A stretch of DNA of 64,000 nt. It comes from Georgenia satyanarayanai. GTDB lineage: Bacteria; Actinomycetota; Actinomycetes; Actinomycetales; Actinomycetaceae. Position 1 is the stretch's first letter. Each line of letters begins with the position of its first letter. The stretch lies in the NCBI RefSeq assembly GCF_900116375.1, contig NZ_UETB01000014.1, positions 1 through 64,000 of the forward strand, read 5' to 3'. Both the position numbers and the translations under genes were made by a program. Shown here one piece after another: positions 23,106 through 30,585 of this stretch. The notes below the pieces were generated by a model. It was not told the DNA's origin. It did no database searches and was given only the letters and a program-made list of their open reading frames with translations.

Positions 23106-23178
23106 GGGGCCATGGCGCAATTGGTAGCGCACCTGCTTTGCAAGCAGGGGGTTGCGGGTTCGAGTCCCGCTGGCTCCA
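23106..23178 (+). tRNA. tRNA-Ala (TGC)
   Basis: 73 nt cloverleaf: acceptor GGGGCCA/TGGCTCC (one G-T pair), D-arm TGGCGCAATTGG, anticodon loop TTTGCAA between CCTGC and GCAGG, T-arm GTTCGAGTC. CCA is not encoded. Confidence 0.97.
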
Positions 23179-23225
23179 CCACCGCCAGCAGCACGACGAC
23201 CATGTGGTCGTCGGCCGGCACCTGA

Positions 23226-23266
23226 ACGCAGGAGGCCCGGGACCTCAGGTCCCGGGCCTCCTGCGT
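23226..23266. terminator. Strong bidirectional hairpin
   Basis: Perfect 19-bp stem ACGCAGGAGGCCCGGGACC with a TCA loop, between tRNA-Ala (+) and the convergent membrane-protein gene (-). Confidence 0.88.
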
Positions 23267-23271
23267 GTGGG

Positions 23272-23997
23272 TCAGGCGTTGCGGGTGGTGTCGACGTCGC
23301 TCTCGTCGCGACCTGCGTCGATCGGCGTGGTCTCGGTGTTGACGGCACCGGCCTCGGTCTCGGTCTCCTCGGCCACCGTCGCGGCGTCGCCCGCGGGCTC
23401 GCCGTCCTCGGTGCCGGCCGGGACGGCCGAGACCTGGGACGAGCTGTCGTTCGGTGTCGTCACGGTGGTGTCCTCCCAGTACTCCTCGGCCCACGGGTCG
23501 TCCACGGGCTGCGTGCGGCGCCACAGCAGGTAGCCGGTACCAGCGGCAGCGGTGCCGACGAGGATCCACCCGACCTTCTTGCCGGCGCCACCCTTCTTGG
23601 GCTTGGTGGTCATGGCCTTCTGGGCGGCCTTGCTCGCCTTGGTGGCGCGCTCGCTGACGGTGCCCTTGCCCCCGGCGGCCTCCGCGGCGTCGTGCATCGC
23701 CCTCTGCACACGCGGCAGGTAGTCGTCCACGATCCGGTCGCGGGTGGTGTCGACGACGGGACGCGCCTTCTCGGCCGCGGCCTCGATCTTCGGGGCAGCG
23801 ACCTTGACGCCGTCGCGCAGGGCCTTGTCGATCTTGGGGGCCGCGACGTCGGTGGCCCAGTCCCTGCCCTGCCCGGCGAGAGAAGCGGCGAGCTCGCCGG
23901 CCTTGCCCGCCTGCTCGCCGAGGACGTGCCCGAGCTCGACGGCCTGCTGGCGGACCTTATCGGTGTCGACCTCGCGGGTCTTCTGCTTGCGCGACAT
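23272..23997 (-). CDS. Unknown protein with helical N-terminal half and one membrane segment
   Basis: 241 residues, not a family I can name. Residues 1 to about 130 are charged, Ala/Lys-rich and predicted helical, with repeated phrases (AAPKIDKALRDGVKVAAPKIEAAAEKARP) reminiscent of amphipathic apolipoprotein-like helices. Then comes one membrane helix (VGWILVGTAAAGTGYLLW) with flanking Lys/Arg, and an acidic, Thr-rich C-terminal tail of about 75 residues with DDPWAEEYWED. ATG after GAGGGAGAG; the frame is open upstream but without a better site. Convergent with the tRNA cluster, divergent from the cyclophilin gene. Confidence 0.75.
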   Translation of the reverse strand: MSRKQKTREVDTDKVRQQAVELGHVLGEQAGKAGELAASLAGQGRDWATDVAAPKIDKALRDGVKVAAPKIEAAAEKARPVVDTTRDRIVDDYLPRVQRAMHDAAEAAGGKGTVSERATKASKAAQKAMTTKPKKGGAGKKVGWILVGTAAAGTGYLLWRRTQPVDDPWAEEYWEDTTVTTPNDSSSQVSAVPAGTEDGEPAGDAATVAEETETEAGAVNTETTPIDAGRDESDVDTTRNA

Positions 23998-24192
23998 GTG
24001 CTCTCCCTCGTGACTGACAGGTACGTGTGGCTCATCGTCCCACCGCGGGCAGACGAGCGCACCATTCCCAGGGCCGATATCTCGCCGTGCGGCGCTCGGC
24101 GACCCTGTTCTGGTCCCACCCTGCCACGTCCGCGCGCCGGGGGCACGGGCCGCACCTGCGCACACCGAGGAGGGCGTGAAAGGATCGGCGGC

Positions 24193-24714
24193 ATGGAAGC
24201 AACTGTGCACACGAACCTCGGGGACATCGTCATCGAGCTGTTCCCCAACCACGCCCCCAAGACCGTCGACAACTTCGTCACCCTCGCCAAGGGCGAGCGG
24301 ACCTGGACCCACCCCGAGACGGGTGAGGAGACCAACGAGCCGCTGTACAACGGCGTCGTCTTCCACCGCGTCATCCCCAACTTCATGATCCAGGGCGGTG
24401 ACCCGCTGGGCACCGGCACCGGTGGCCCGGGCTATACCTTCGACGACGAGATCCATCCGGAGCTCGACTTCACCGAGCCCTACGTCCTCGCCATGGCGAA
24501 CGCCGGCAAGATCGGTGGGCGCGGCACCAACGGCTCCCAGTTCTTCATCACGACGGCGCCCACCACCTGGCTCCAGGGCAAGCACACGATCTTCGGTCGC
24601 GTGGCCGACGGCGCCAGCCGCGCGGTCGTCGACAAGATCGGGACGACGCCGACGGGGCGCGGGGACCGGCCGGTCGAGGACGTCGTCATCTCCTCGATCA
24701 CCGTCACCGACTGA
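24193..24714 (+). CDS. ppiA: Cyclophilin-type peptidyl-prolyl isomerase
   Basis: 173-residue cytosolic cyclophilin. Seen: FHRVIPNFMIQGGDP (catalytic Arg and Phe), GGRGTNGSQFFITTAPT (active-site Gln/Phe), LQGKHTIFGRV. No signal peptide. ATG at 24193; the upstream open frame is not homologous. Followed closely by a rhomboid protease gene, a pairing typical of this actinobacterial locus. Confidence 0.94.
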   Translation: MEATVHTNLGDIVIELFPNHAPKTVDNFVTLAKGERTWTHPETGEETNEPLYNGVVFHRVIPNFMIQGGDPLGTGTGGPGYTFDDEIHPELDFTEPYVLAMANAGKIGGRGTNGSQFFITTAPTTWLQGKHTIFGRVADGASRAVVDKIGTTPTGRGDRPVEDVVISSITVTD

Positions 24715-24718
24715 TCGG

Positions 24719-25564
24719 ATGACCGAGAGTCCGTACGGGCAGGCCGGTGCCGAGGCGGCACCGGCCTGCCCGCGGCACCCTGACCGGGTCTCCTACGTCA
24801 GGTGCCAGCGCTGCAACCGCCCCGTCTGCCCCGAGTGCCAACGGCCCGCAGCGGTAGGGGTGCAGTGCGTGGACTGCGTCGCCCGCGCCCAGTCCGCCCT
24901 GCCCACCCGGCGCACCGTCTTCGGCGGGCGCGCCCGCGAGGGGCGACCGGTCGTGACGATGGCGATCATCGCGCTGTGCCTCGTCGCCTACGTGGTGCTC
25001 CGGGCGGCGGACGCACGGGTGCCGCTCGTCTTCGTGCCCTTCGCCGGGGAGAGCGAGCCCTACAGGTTCCTGTCCGCGGCGTTCCTCCACGGCGGCTTCC
25101 TCCACCTGGCCGTCAACATGTACGCGCTGTGGATCGTCGGTTCCGTGCTCGAGCCGGCCCTGGGTCGCTGGCGCTTCGCCGCGCTCTACCTCGTCAGCGC
25201 CGTCGGTGGCTCGGTCGGGGTGCTGCTCTTCGCCTCCCCGTACGAGATCGAGTGGATCACCCCGGTGGTCGGTGCCTCGGGTGCGGTGTTCGGGCTCTTC
25301 GGCGCCGTGGGGCTGGCGCTACGCCGCCTGGGCCGGGACACGACGCAGATCCTCGTCCTCATCGTCATCAACACCGTCATCGGCTTCACCATCCCGAACA
25401 TCGCCTGGCAGGCCCACCTCGGTGGGCTGGTGACTGGTGCGCTGCTGGCTGCGGCGTACGTGTACGCGCCGCGCAGCAGGCAGACCGCCACGGGTGTGGC
25501 GGCCACGGTGCTCGTGGCCCTCGTCGTCGTCGCGCTGGCCGTCGCGAAGTACGCGATCACCTGA
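24719..25564 (+). CDS. Rhomboid family intramembrane serine protease with N-terminal zinc-binding box
   Basis: 281 residues. N-terminal Cys/His cluster (CPRHP..RCQRCNRPVCPEC..QCVDC) looks like a B-box-type zinc site; then about six membrane helices. Rhomboid catalytic pair: Ser187 in GASGAVFG and His233 in WQAHLGG; HxxxN-type AFLHGGFLHLAVNMYAL also present. Substrate unknown. Starts four bases after the ppiA stop, likely one operon. Confidence 0.92.
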   Translation: MTESPYGQAGAEAAPACPRHPDRVSYVRCQRCNRPVCPECQRPAAVGVQCVDCVARAQSALPTRRTVFGGRAREGRPVVTMAIIALCLVAYVVLRAADARVPLVFVPFAGESEPYRFLSAAFLHGGFLHLAVNMYALWIVGSVLEPALGRWRFAALYLVSAVGGSVGVLLFASPYEIEWITPVVGASGAVFGLFGAVGLALRRLGRDTTQILVLIVINTVIGFTIPNIAWQAHLGGLVTGALLAAAYVYAPRSRQTATGVAATVLVALVVVALAVAKYAIT

Positions 25565-25565
25565 G

Positions 25566-25659
25566 ACTTACACGGGTGTAGTTCTCCACAGGCTTGTGCA
25601 CACCTGTGGACTTACACCGGTGTAGTTCTCCACAGGTTGCTCCACAGCTGTGGGCAACG
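25566..25659. repeat. Two 27-bp direct repeats with palindromes and DnaA-box-like motifs
   Basis: Copies at 25566-25592 and 25610-25636 differ at one base and start 44 bp apart (about four helical turns). Each has a palindrome (TACACGGGTGTA or TACACCGGTGTA) followed by GTTCTCCACAGG. The same 12-mer GTTCTCCACAGG occurs inside oriC at 13091. Between and after the copies come ACCTGTGG, CTCCACAG and CTGTGG. The block lies between convergent 3' ends (rhomboid and crgA), so it is not an obvious promoter. A DnaA-binding cluster is the leading idea. Confidence 0.7.
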
Positions 25660-25672
25660 TGGTGGGACGACG

Positions 25673-25704
25673 GAGCGCCGGCTCCCCAGAGGGAACCGGC
25701 GCTC
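25673..25704. terminator. Bidirectional hairpin between rhomboid gene and crgA
   Basis: GAGCGCCGG..TCCC pairs with GGGA..CCGGCGCTC (one mismatch, short loop), lying just before the crgA stop on the minus strand. Confidence 0.75.
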
Positions 25705-25719
25705 GCGACGCGGCTGGCC

Positions 25720-25968
25720 TCAGCGCCAGCGCAGGGTCATGAGGAACCCGACGAGCAGGACGACGAAGCCGATCGCCAGGTTGAGGTTGCCGATACCCGG
25801 GATCGGGCCGGCGGCCTGGACGATGTAGGTGACCACCACCCACAGCATCCCCACGACCATGAGGACGACGGCGGTCGGCACCCACCAGCGAGGGCTCTCC
25901 TTGGCCTCGGCGGGCGCGGTCGGGGGCGTGTACGTCGCCTTCTTCTTGCGGCGCTTGGACTCCGGCAC
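25720..25968 (-). CDS. crgA: Cell division protein CrgA
   Basis: 82-residue two-helix membrane protein of the actinobacterial divisome; in other species it contacts FtsZ, FtsQ and penicillin-binding proteins. Lys/Arg-rich N terminus (ESKRRKKKATYTPP), RWWVPTAVVLMVVGMLWVVVTYI as first helix, GPIPGIGNLNLAIGF and a second helix near the end. GTG start after AAGGAGAG. Near pknAB and ftsW/pbpA, the normal context. Confidence 0.93.
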   Translation of the reverse strand: MPESKRRKKKATYTPPTAPAEAKESPRWWVPTAVVLMVVGMLWVVVTYIVQAAGPIPGIGNLNLAIGFVVLLVGFLMTLRWR

Positions 25969-26115
25969 TGTCAGCTCTCCTTCGGGTGTTCCGCCCGGCT
26001 GGCGGTACCTCGGTTCTGTACGGGGGCGTCGCCGCCCTTTCGAGGCCGCGGCACCTCCCTTAGCGTAGTGGTCGGGAACGTCTGTGGGGGCCAACGTGTT
26101 GACCGGGAGGTGAGG

Positions 26116-26841
26116 ATGTCCGAGCCAGGTACACCCGACCGCCGACGCGGGTCCGTCGCCGTCGGGCTCGTCGCGGCTCTCGCGGGCCTCCTCTTCGCGA
26201 CCAGCGCGACGCTCCTCGAGGACGACGCGGACCGTTCCCCGACCAACCTCGTCGACCTCGCCCGGGTCGAGACGGCGCGCCTGGAGGACAACGAGGCCGA
26301 GGTCGCCGCCCTGCGCAAGCAGCGCGACGCGCTCGTCGCGGCCCAGCAGCCGGCGACCGAGCCGGACGCCACGGGCAGCGACCTCGCCGCCCTCGCGGCC
26401 GGACGGCTGCCCGTGACAGGTCCTGGGGTCGTCGTCGAGCTCTGGGACGCGCCCGCGCCGCCCGACCTCACCGCCAGCGGCCTGCACCCCGACGACCTCG
26501 TCGTCCACCAGCAGGACCTCGAGGCGGTCATCAACGCCCTGTGGTCCGGCGGGGCGGAGGCGATGATGATCCAGGACCAGCGCATCACGGCGACGTCGTC
26601 GGTGCGCTGCGTCGGCAACGTCCTGCTCCTCCACGGGCGGCACTACTCCCCGCCCTACCGGATCTCCGCCATCGGCGACCCGGACGCCCTGCGCGACGCG
26701 GTGGAGACCTCGCCGGGCGTGGCCGTCTACCTGCAGTACGTCGACAGCGTGGGACTGGGGTGGTCCTTCGAGGAGTCCGAGACGATCGACATGCCCGCCT
26801 ACACCGGGTCGCTGCGTCTGAACCACGCCCAGGCCGGGTGA
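26116..26841 (+). CDS. DUF881 family protein
   Basis: 241 residues. One N-terminal membrane helix (VAVGLVAALAGLLFATSA), a coiled-coil-like segment (ARLEDNEAEVAALRKQRDALVAAQ), then the extracytoplasmic DUF881 domain with LPVTGPGVVVELWDAP, VHQQDLEAVINALWSGGAEAMMIQDQRI and SSVRCVGN. The family often sits near division or cell-wall genes; function unproven. ATG after GGGAGGTGAGG. Divergent from crgA, upstream of the sortase. Confidence 0.87.
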   Translation: MSEPGTPDRRRGSVAVGLVAALAGLLFATSATLLEDDADRSPTNLVDLARVETARLEDNEAEVAALRKQRDALVAAQQPATEPDATGSDLAALAAGRLPVTGPGVVVELWDAPAPPDLTASGLHPDDLVVHQQDLEAVINALWSGGAEAMMIQDQRITATSSVRCVGNVLLLHGRHYSPPYRISAIGDPDALRDAVETSPGVAVYLQYVDSVGLGWSFEESETIDMPAYTGSLRLNHAQAG

Positions 26842-26884
26842 ACTACCCTCGACCTGGACACTTCCACCGACAAAGGACCCCGTG

Positions 26885-27679
26885 ATGGCCACGCTCGACC
26901 AGCTCGAGGAGCTGCCCTGGCAGCAGGACGGCAACGAGCCGCCGCGCCGTGCCCGGCCGCGCCGCCAGAAGCGGGGTTTCTTCTCCACGCTCGTCGGTGT
27001 CGTCGGCGAGCTCATGATCACCGCGGGTGTGCTCCTCGGCCTGTTCGTCGTGTGGCAGCTGTGGTGGACCGACGTCGAGGCGCACAGCTACCAGGCCGAG
27101 GTGCTCCAGGAGTGGGACAAGCGCGAGAACACCATCGAGGCACCGCCCCAGGAGGGCGAGCGGCGCACCGACCCGCCGCCGATCCCCGACGCCGTCGCGG
27201 AGGGAGAGCTGCTGGGCACGATGTACATCCCGCGGCTCGGCGACGACTACCGCGTCACCATCGCCCACGGCGTGGGGCTGGGCGACGTCCTCAACGAGGG
27301 CTACATCGGGCACTACCCGGACAGCCAGCTGCCGGGCGAGACCGGCAACTTCGCCACGGCGGCCCACCGGCAGTCCTACGGCGCGCCGTACCGGGAGATC
27401 GAGCAGATCGTCGTCGGTGACTCCCTCATCGTGGAGACGACCGACGCCTACCTCGTCTACGAGGTGACGGACACCGAGATCGTCCACCCCTCCCAGGTGG
27501 AGGTCATCGCGCCCGTGCCGAACGAGCCGGGCGTGGCGCCCACCGAGCGGATGATCACCCTGACCACCTGCCACCCGCTGTTCTCCGCGGCCGAGCGGTG
27601 GATCACCTACGGCGAGTTCCAGTACTGGATCGACAAGAGCGACGGCAAGCCGGCCGAGCTGCTCGAGGAGGGACGCTGA
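26885..27679 (+). CDS. srtE: Class E sortase
   Basis: Membrane cysteine transpeptidase that anchors surface proteins, class E recognising LAxTG in known members. 264 residues from the ATG; a GTG one codon earlier is possible. Basic N terminus, one membrane helix (VVGELMITAGVLLGLFVVWQLWW), then the sortase domain (MYIPRLGDDYRVTIAHGV) with catalytic His161 (ATAAHRQSYG), Cys229 (TLTTCHP) and Arg238 (AERWITYGE). Overlaps the following 54-residue gene. A matching LADTG substrate is encoded 10 kb downstream at 37763. Confidence 0.93.
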   Translation: MATLDQLEELPWQQDGNEPPRRARPRRQKRGFFSTLVGVVGELMITAGVLLGLFVVWQLWWTDVEAHSYQAEVLQEWDKRENTIEAPPQEGERRTDPPPIPDAVAEGELLGTMYIPRLGDDYRVTIAHGVGLGDVLNEGYIGHYPDSQLPGETGNFATAAHRQSYGAPYREIEQIVVGDSLIVETTDAYLVYEVTDTEIVHPSQVEVIAPVPNEPGVAPTERMITLTTCHPLFSAAERWITYGEFQYWIDKSDGKPAELLEEGR

Positions 27680-27843
27680 TGTACGGCGCACTGTGGCGGG
27701 TCCTGCCGGGGCCCGTGTGGTTCCGGGTCATCCTCGCGCTCCTGCTCGCGGCGGCGGTCGTCTACGCCTGCTTCACGTGGCTCTTCCCGGAGATCGCCCC
27801 CTACATGCCCTTCAACGAGACGACGATCGAGGACGGCACATGA
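27679..27843 (+). CDS. Small single-helix membrane protein
   Basis: 54 residues: MYGALWRVLPGPVWFRV then a membrane helix (ILALLLAAAVVYACFTWLF) and an acidic tail with PYMPFNETTIEDG. It overlaps both neighbours (sortase stop/ATG start; its end overlaps the amidotransferase start by four bases), so it is translated with them. Small proteins of this kind are found between sortase E and pabA/trpG in actinobacteria. Function unknown. Confidence 0.82.
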   Translation: MYGALWRVLPGPVWFRVILALLLAAAVVYACFTWLFPEIAPYMPFNETTIEDGT

Positions 27844-28460
27844 CCCGGATCCTGGTCGTGGACAACTACGACAGCTTCGTCTGGACGATCGTCGGCTACC
27901 TCGAGCAGCTCGGCGCGAGCACCCTCGTGCAGCGCAACGACGACGTGACCGCCGACCCGCGGGACTTCGACGGCGTCCTCGTCTCTCCGGGACCGGGCAC
28001 CCCCAAGGAGGCCGGGGCGAGCCTCGAGGTCATCGAGCGCTGCGCCGAGCACCGCGTGCCGATGCTCGGGGTGTGCCTGGGGCACCAGGCGCTCGGGGAG
28101 CTCTACGGGGGCACGGTCACCCACGCCGCCGAGCTCATGCACGGCAAGACCTCGCCGGTGGAGCACGACGGTTCCGGCGTGTTCGCCGGCCTGCCCTCGC
28201 CCTTCACGGCCACCCGCTACCACTCCCTCGCGGTCGAGACCTCGACAGTGCCGGAGGAGCTCGTCGTCACCGCGACGACGGCCGGGGGCGTCGTCATGGG
28301 CCTGCAGCACCGGGAGCTGCCGCTCCATGGGGTGCAGTTCCATCCGGAGTCGGTGCTCACCGAGCACGGGCACCGGCTGCTGGCGACCTGGCTGACCGTC
28401 ACGGGCGACGCCGAGGCGACGGCCCGCAGCGCCGGCCTGGCGCCCCTCGTCCGCGCGTAG
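27840..28460 (+). CDS. pabA: Class I glutamine amidotransferase, PabA/TrpG type
   Basis: 206 residues. Supplies ammonia from glutamine for aminodeoxychorismate or anthranilate synthase. Catalytic Cys in LGVCLGHQALGE, His and Glu in GVQFHPES, substrate loop SPGPGTPKEAG. No TrpE/PabB partner is nearby; in mycobacteria the equivalent gene beside pknB is called trpG, so the pathway assignment is open. Coupled to the small membrane protein upstream. Confidence 0.9.
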   Translation: MTRILVVDNYDSFVWTIVGYLEQLGASTLVQRNDDVTADPRDFDGVLVSPGPGTPKEAGASLEVIERCAEHRVPMLGVCLGHQALGELYGGTVTHAAELMHGKTSPVEHDGSGVFAGLPSPFTATRYHSLAVETSTVPEELVVTATTAGGVVMGLQHRELPLHGVQFHPESVLTEHGHRLLATWLTVTGDAEATARSAGLAPLVRA

Positions 28461-28604
28461 CGCCGCCCGCGCCCGCCCCGCGGGCTCAGGGTGTGGCGTT
28501 CTGGCCCTCAGCGGTCCACAGGTCCACACTCAGGCGCTCGGCTGTCGAGGCGCGCCGTCTCGGGGGCGCCCGTCGCGGCGGGCGAGCATCCCGGCCACCC
28601 GTGA

Positions 28605-28655
28605 ACGCACGAACGGCAGCCCCGTCGGGGGCGTCGAGCGTGACCGTTCGTGCGT
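28605..28655. repeat. 12-bp inverted repeat with inner hairpin
   Basis: ACGCACGAACGG (28605-28616) and CCGTTCGTGCGT (28644-28655) form a perfect stem; between them CCCCG and CGGGG can form an inner hairpin. It lies between the convergent ends of pabA and pknB (214-bp gap) and probably acts as a two-way terminator, although no T-run follows. Confidence 0.6.
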
Positions 28656-28674
28656 CTGTGCGCGAGGCTGCGGA

Positions 28675-30585
28675 TCAGGGTCCGTTGCCGCGGCCCTGGT
28701 CGCGGCCGAAGTCGCTGTTGCCGGGGCCGACCGCGGAGGTCTCCTCGTCGGTGGGCTCGTCCTCGGGCGGCGGCTCCTCGTCGCTCGGGGGCTCGTCGTC
28801 GGACGGGGTCGTGGGCTCGGGCGGCGGCTCCGGGGCGGGCTCTGCGACGACGAGCTCGATCGACGTCAACCTCGGCACGGTGCCGGAGCGGCTCTGCTCG
28901 AGGACCGTGCCGGGTTCGAAGTCGCCGGTCTCCCGCGCGGTGCGGGTGACGGAGATCCCGAGCTCGGCGAGCGCGTCGCGCGCCTCCTCGAACGTCGTCG
29001 GATCGCCTGAGGGGTCGCTGGCGAAGTCCGGAACCTCGACGTTGCCGGTCGCGATGTGGAGGACCACCTCGGAGTCGGGCTCGATGGCCACGCCGGCCTC
29101 CGGCTCGGTCTGGGCGACGCGGTCCTGCTCGTAGTCGGGATCGTTGATGGGCCGGTAGGTGATGCGGACGGGGATCCCCAGCTCCTGCTCGGAGAGCTGG
29201 TCCTGCGCCTGGCGCTGGCTCAGGCCGATGACGTCGGGCATCTCCACGGCCTCGGGGCCCGAGGAGAAGCTGACGGTGACCGTCTCACCCTCCTCGACCG
29301 TCGCGCCGACCTCCGGGTCGGAGCTGACGAAGAGGCCGGGCTCGATCTCGGCGGAGAACTCCGGGTCCCCGATGGCGAAGGTGAGTCCCTCCTCCTCCAC
29401 GGCCTCCCGGGCCTCGGTCTGGTCCATGCCCTCGAGCTCGGGCACGGTGACGGTGGCCGGCGCGACGGGCTCGTCCGCGTCGTCCCTCGTGAGGAGCAGG
29501 TAGGCCACACCGGCCGCGGCGAGGAGGCCGACGAGCACGAGCAGCCACACCCACCACGGGGAGCGCCGGTCCTCCTCCGCGTCCTCCTCGGCGGCGACGG
29601 CGGTGCGCGTGCGGGCGGCCGGCATCGCCTGGGTGGCAGCCGGGCTGGCCCCCATGACGGTGGTGGGCTGGCTCGCGGCGGCAGCGGCGGCGGCCCACGT
29701 GCTCGTGGCCGGCGCGCTCACGGCGCCGCCACGCAGCGCGGCCTCGAGGTCGCTGCGCATCGCGGTGGCGTCGGGGTAGCGGTCCTCGCGGTCCTTGGCC
29801 AGCGACTTGAGGACGATGCGGTCCAGCGCCTCAGGGATGTCGGAGGCGACCTCGCTCGGCGGCTTGGGGATCTCGCGGACGTGCTGGTAGGCCACCGCGA
29901 CGGCGGAGTCACCGCTGAAGGGCGGCTGACCGGTGAGCAGCTCGTACAGGAGGCAGCCGGTGGAGTAGATGTCGGAGCGGGCGTCGACGACCTCGCCGCG
30001 CGCCTGCTCGGGCGAGAGGTACTGTGCCGTGCCGACGACGGCGTGGGTCTGGGTCATGGTGGCCGCGGAGTCGGCCATCGCGCGGGCGATGCCGAAGTCC
30101 ATGACCTTGACCTGGCCGGTGGGGGTGAGCATGACGTTCCCGGGCTTGATGTCCCGGTGGACGATGCCCTCGCGGTGGGAGTACGCCAGCGCGGACAGCA
30201 CCCCGATGACGATCTCGCTCGCCTCGTCGATGGGGACGGCCGAGCCGTCGGTGAGGAGGGACCGCACGGTGTGGCCCTCGACGTACTCCATGACGATGTA
30301 CGGGACGTGGGCGCGCTCGCCCGCGGAGGTGACGACGTCGTCCTCGCCGGTGTCGTAGACGGAGACGATCGCGGGGTGGTTGAGGGACGCGGCGGACTGC
30401 GCCTCGCGGCGGAAGCGGGCCTGGAAGGTGGGGTCGCGCGCGAGGTCGGAGCGGAGCACCTTGATCGCGACCGTCCGCGAGAGCCGGTTGTCGTAGCCGA
30501 TGTAGACCTCGGCCATGCCGCCGCGACCGATGAGCTCGCGGACCTCGTAACGTCCGGCGAGCACCTTGGGTACTTCGTCCACCAC
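28675..30585 (-). CDS. pknB: PASTA-domain Ser/Thr protein kinase PknB
   Basis: Membrane receptor kinase controlling cell-wall growth. 636 residues. Kinase domain at the N terminus (IGRGGMAEVYIG, catalytic Lys in VAIKVL, HRDIKPGN, DFGIARA, GTAQYLSPEQARGE), Ala/Thr-rich juxtamembrane linker, one membrane helix (WWVWLLVLVGLLAAAGVAYLLL), then three extracellular PASTA domains (starting VPELEG, MPDVIG, VPDFAS) and a Pro/Glu-rich tail. Four PASTA domains are common in mycobacterial PknB, so this is one short. GTG start touches the pknA stop (TAGTG). Confidence 0.95.
   Translation of the reverse strand: MVDEVPKVLAGRYEVRELIGRGGMAEVYIGYDNRLSRTVAIKVLRSDLARDPTFQARFRREAQSAASLNHPAIVSVYDTGEDDVVTSAGERAHVPYIVMEYVEGHTVRSLLTDGSAVPIDEASEIVIGVLSALAYSHREGIVHRDIKPGNVMLTPTGQVKVMDFGIARAMADSAATMTQTHAVVGTAQYLSPEQARGEVVDARSDIYSTGCLLYELLTGQPPFSGDSAVAVAYQHVREIPKPPSEVASDIPEALDRIVLKSLAKDREDRYPDATAMRSDLEAALRGGAVSAPATSTWAAAAAAASQPTTVMGASPAATQAMPAARTRTAVAAEEDAEEDRRSPWWVWLLVLVGLLAAAGVAYLLLTRDDADEPVAPATVTVPELEGMDQTEAREAVEEEGLTFAIGDPEFSAEIEPGLFVSSDPEVGATVEEGETVTVSFSSGPEAVEMPDVIGLSQRQAQDQLSEQELGIPVRITYRPINDPDYEQDRVAQTEPEAGVAIEPDSEVVLHIATGNVEVPDFASDPSGDPTTFEEARDALAELGISVTRTARETGDFEPGTVLEQSRSGTVPRLTSIELVVAEPAPEPPPEPTTPSDDEPPSDEEPPPEDEPTDEETSAVGPGNSDFGRDQGRGNGP

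Noticed and set aside
27767-27780. parS-like CTTCACGTGGCTC in the small membrane-protein gene
   Set aside because: 11 of 14 matches to the asymmetric form, but the right half is lost; chance occurrence is likely. ParB ChIP would settle it.
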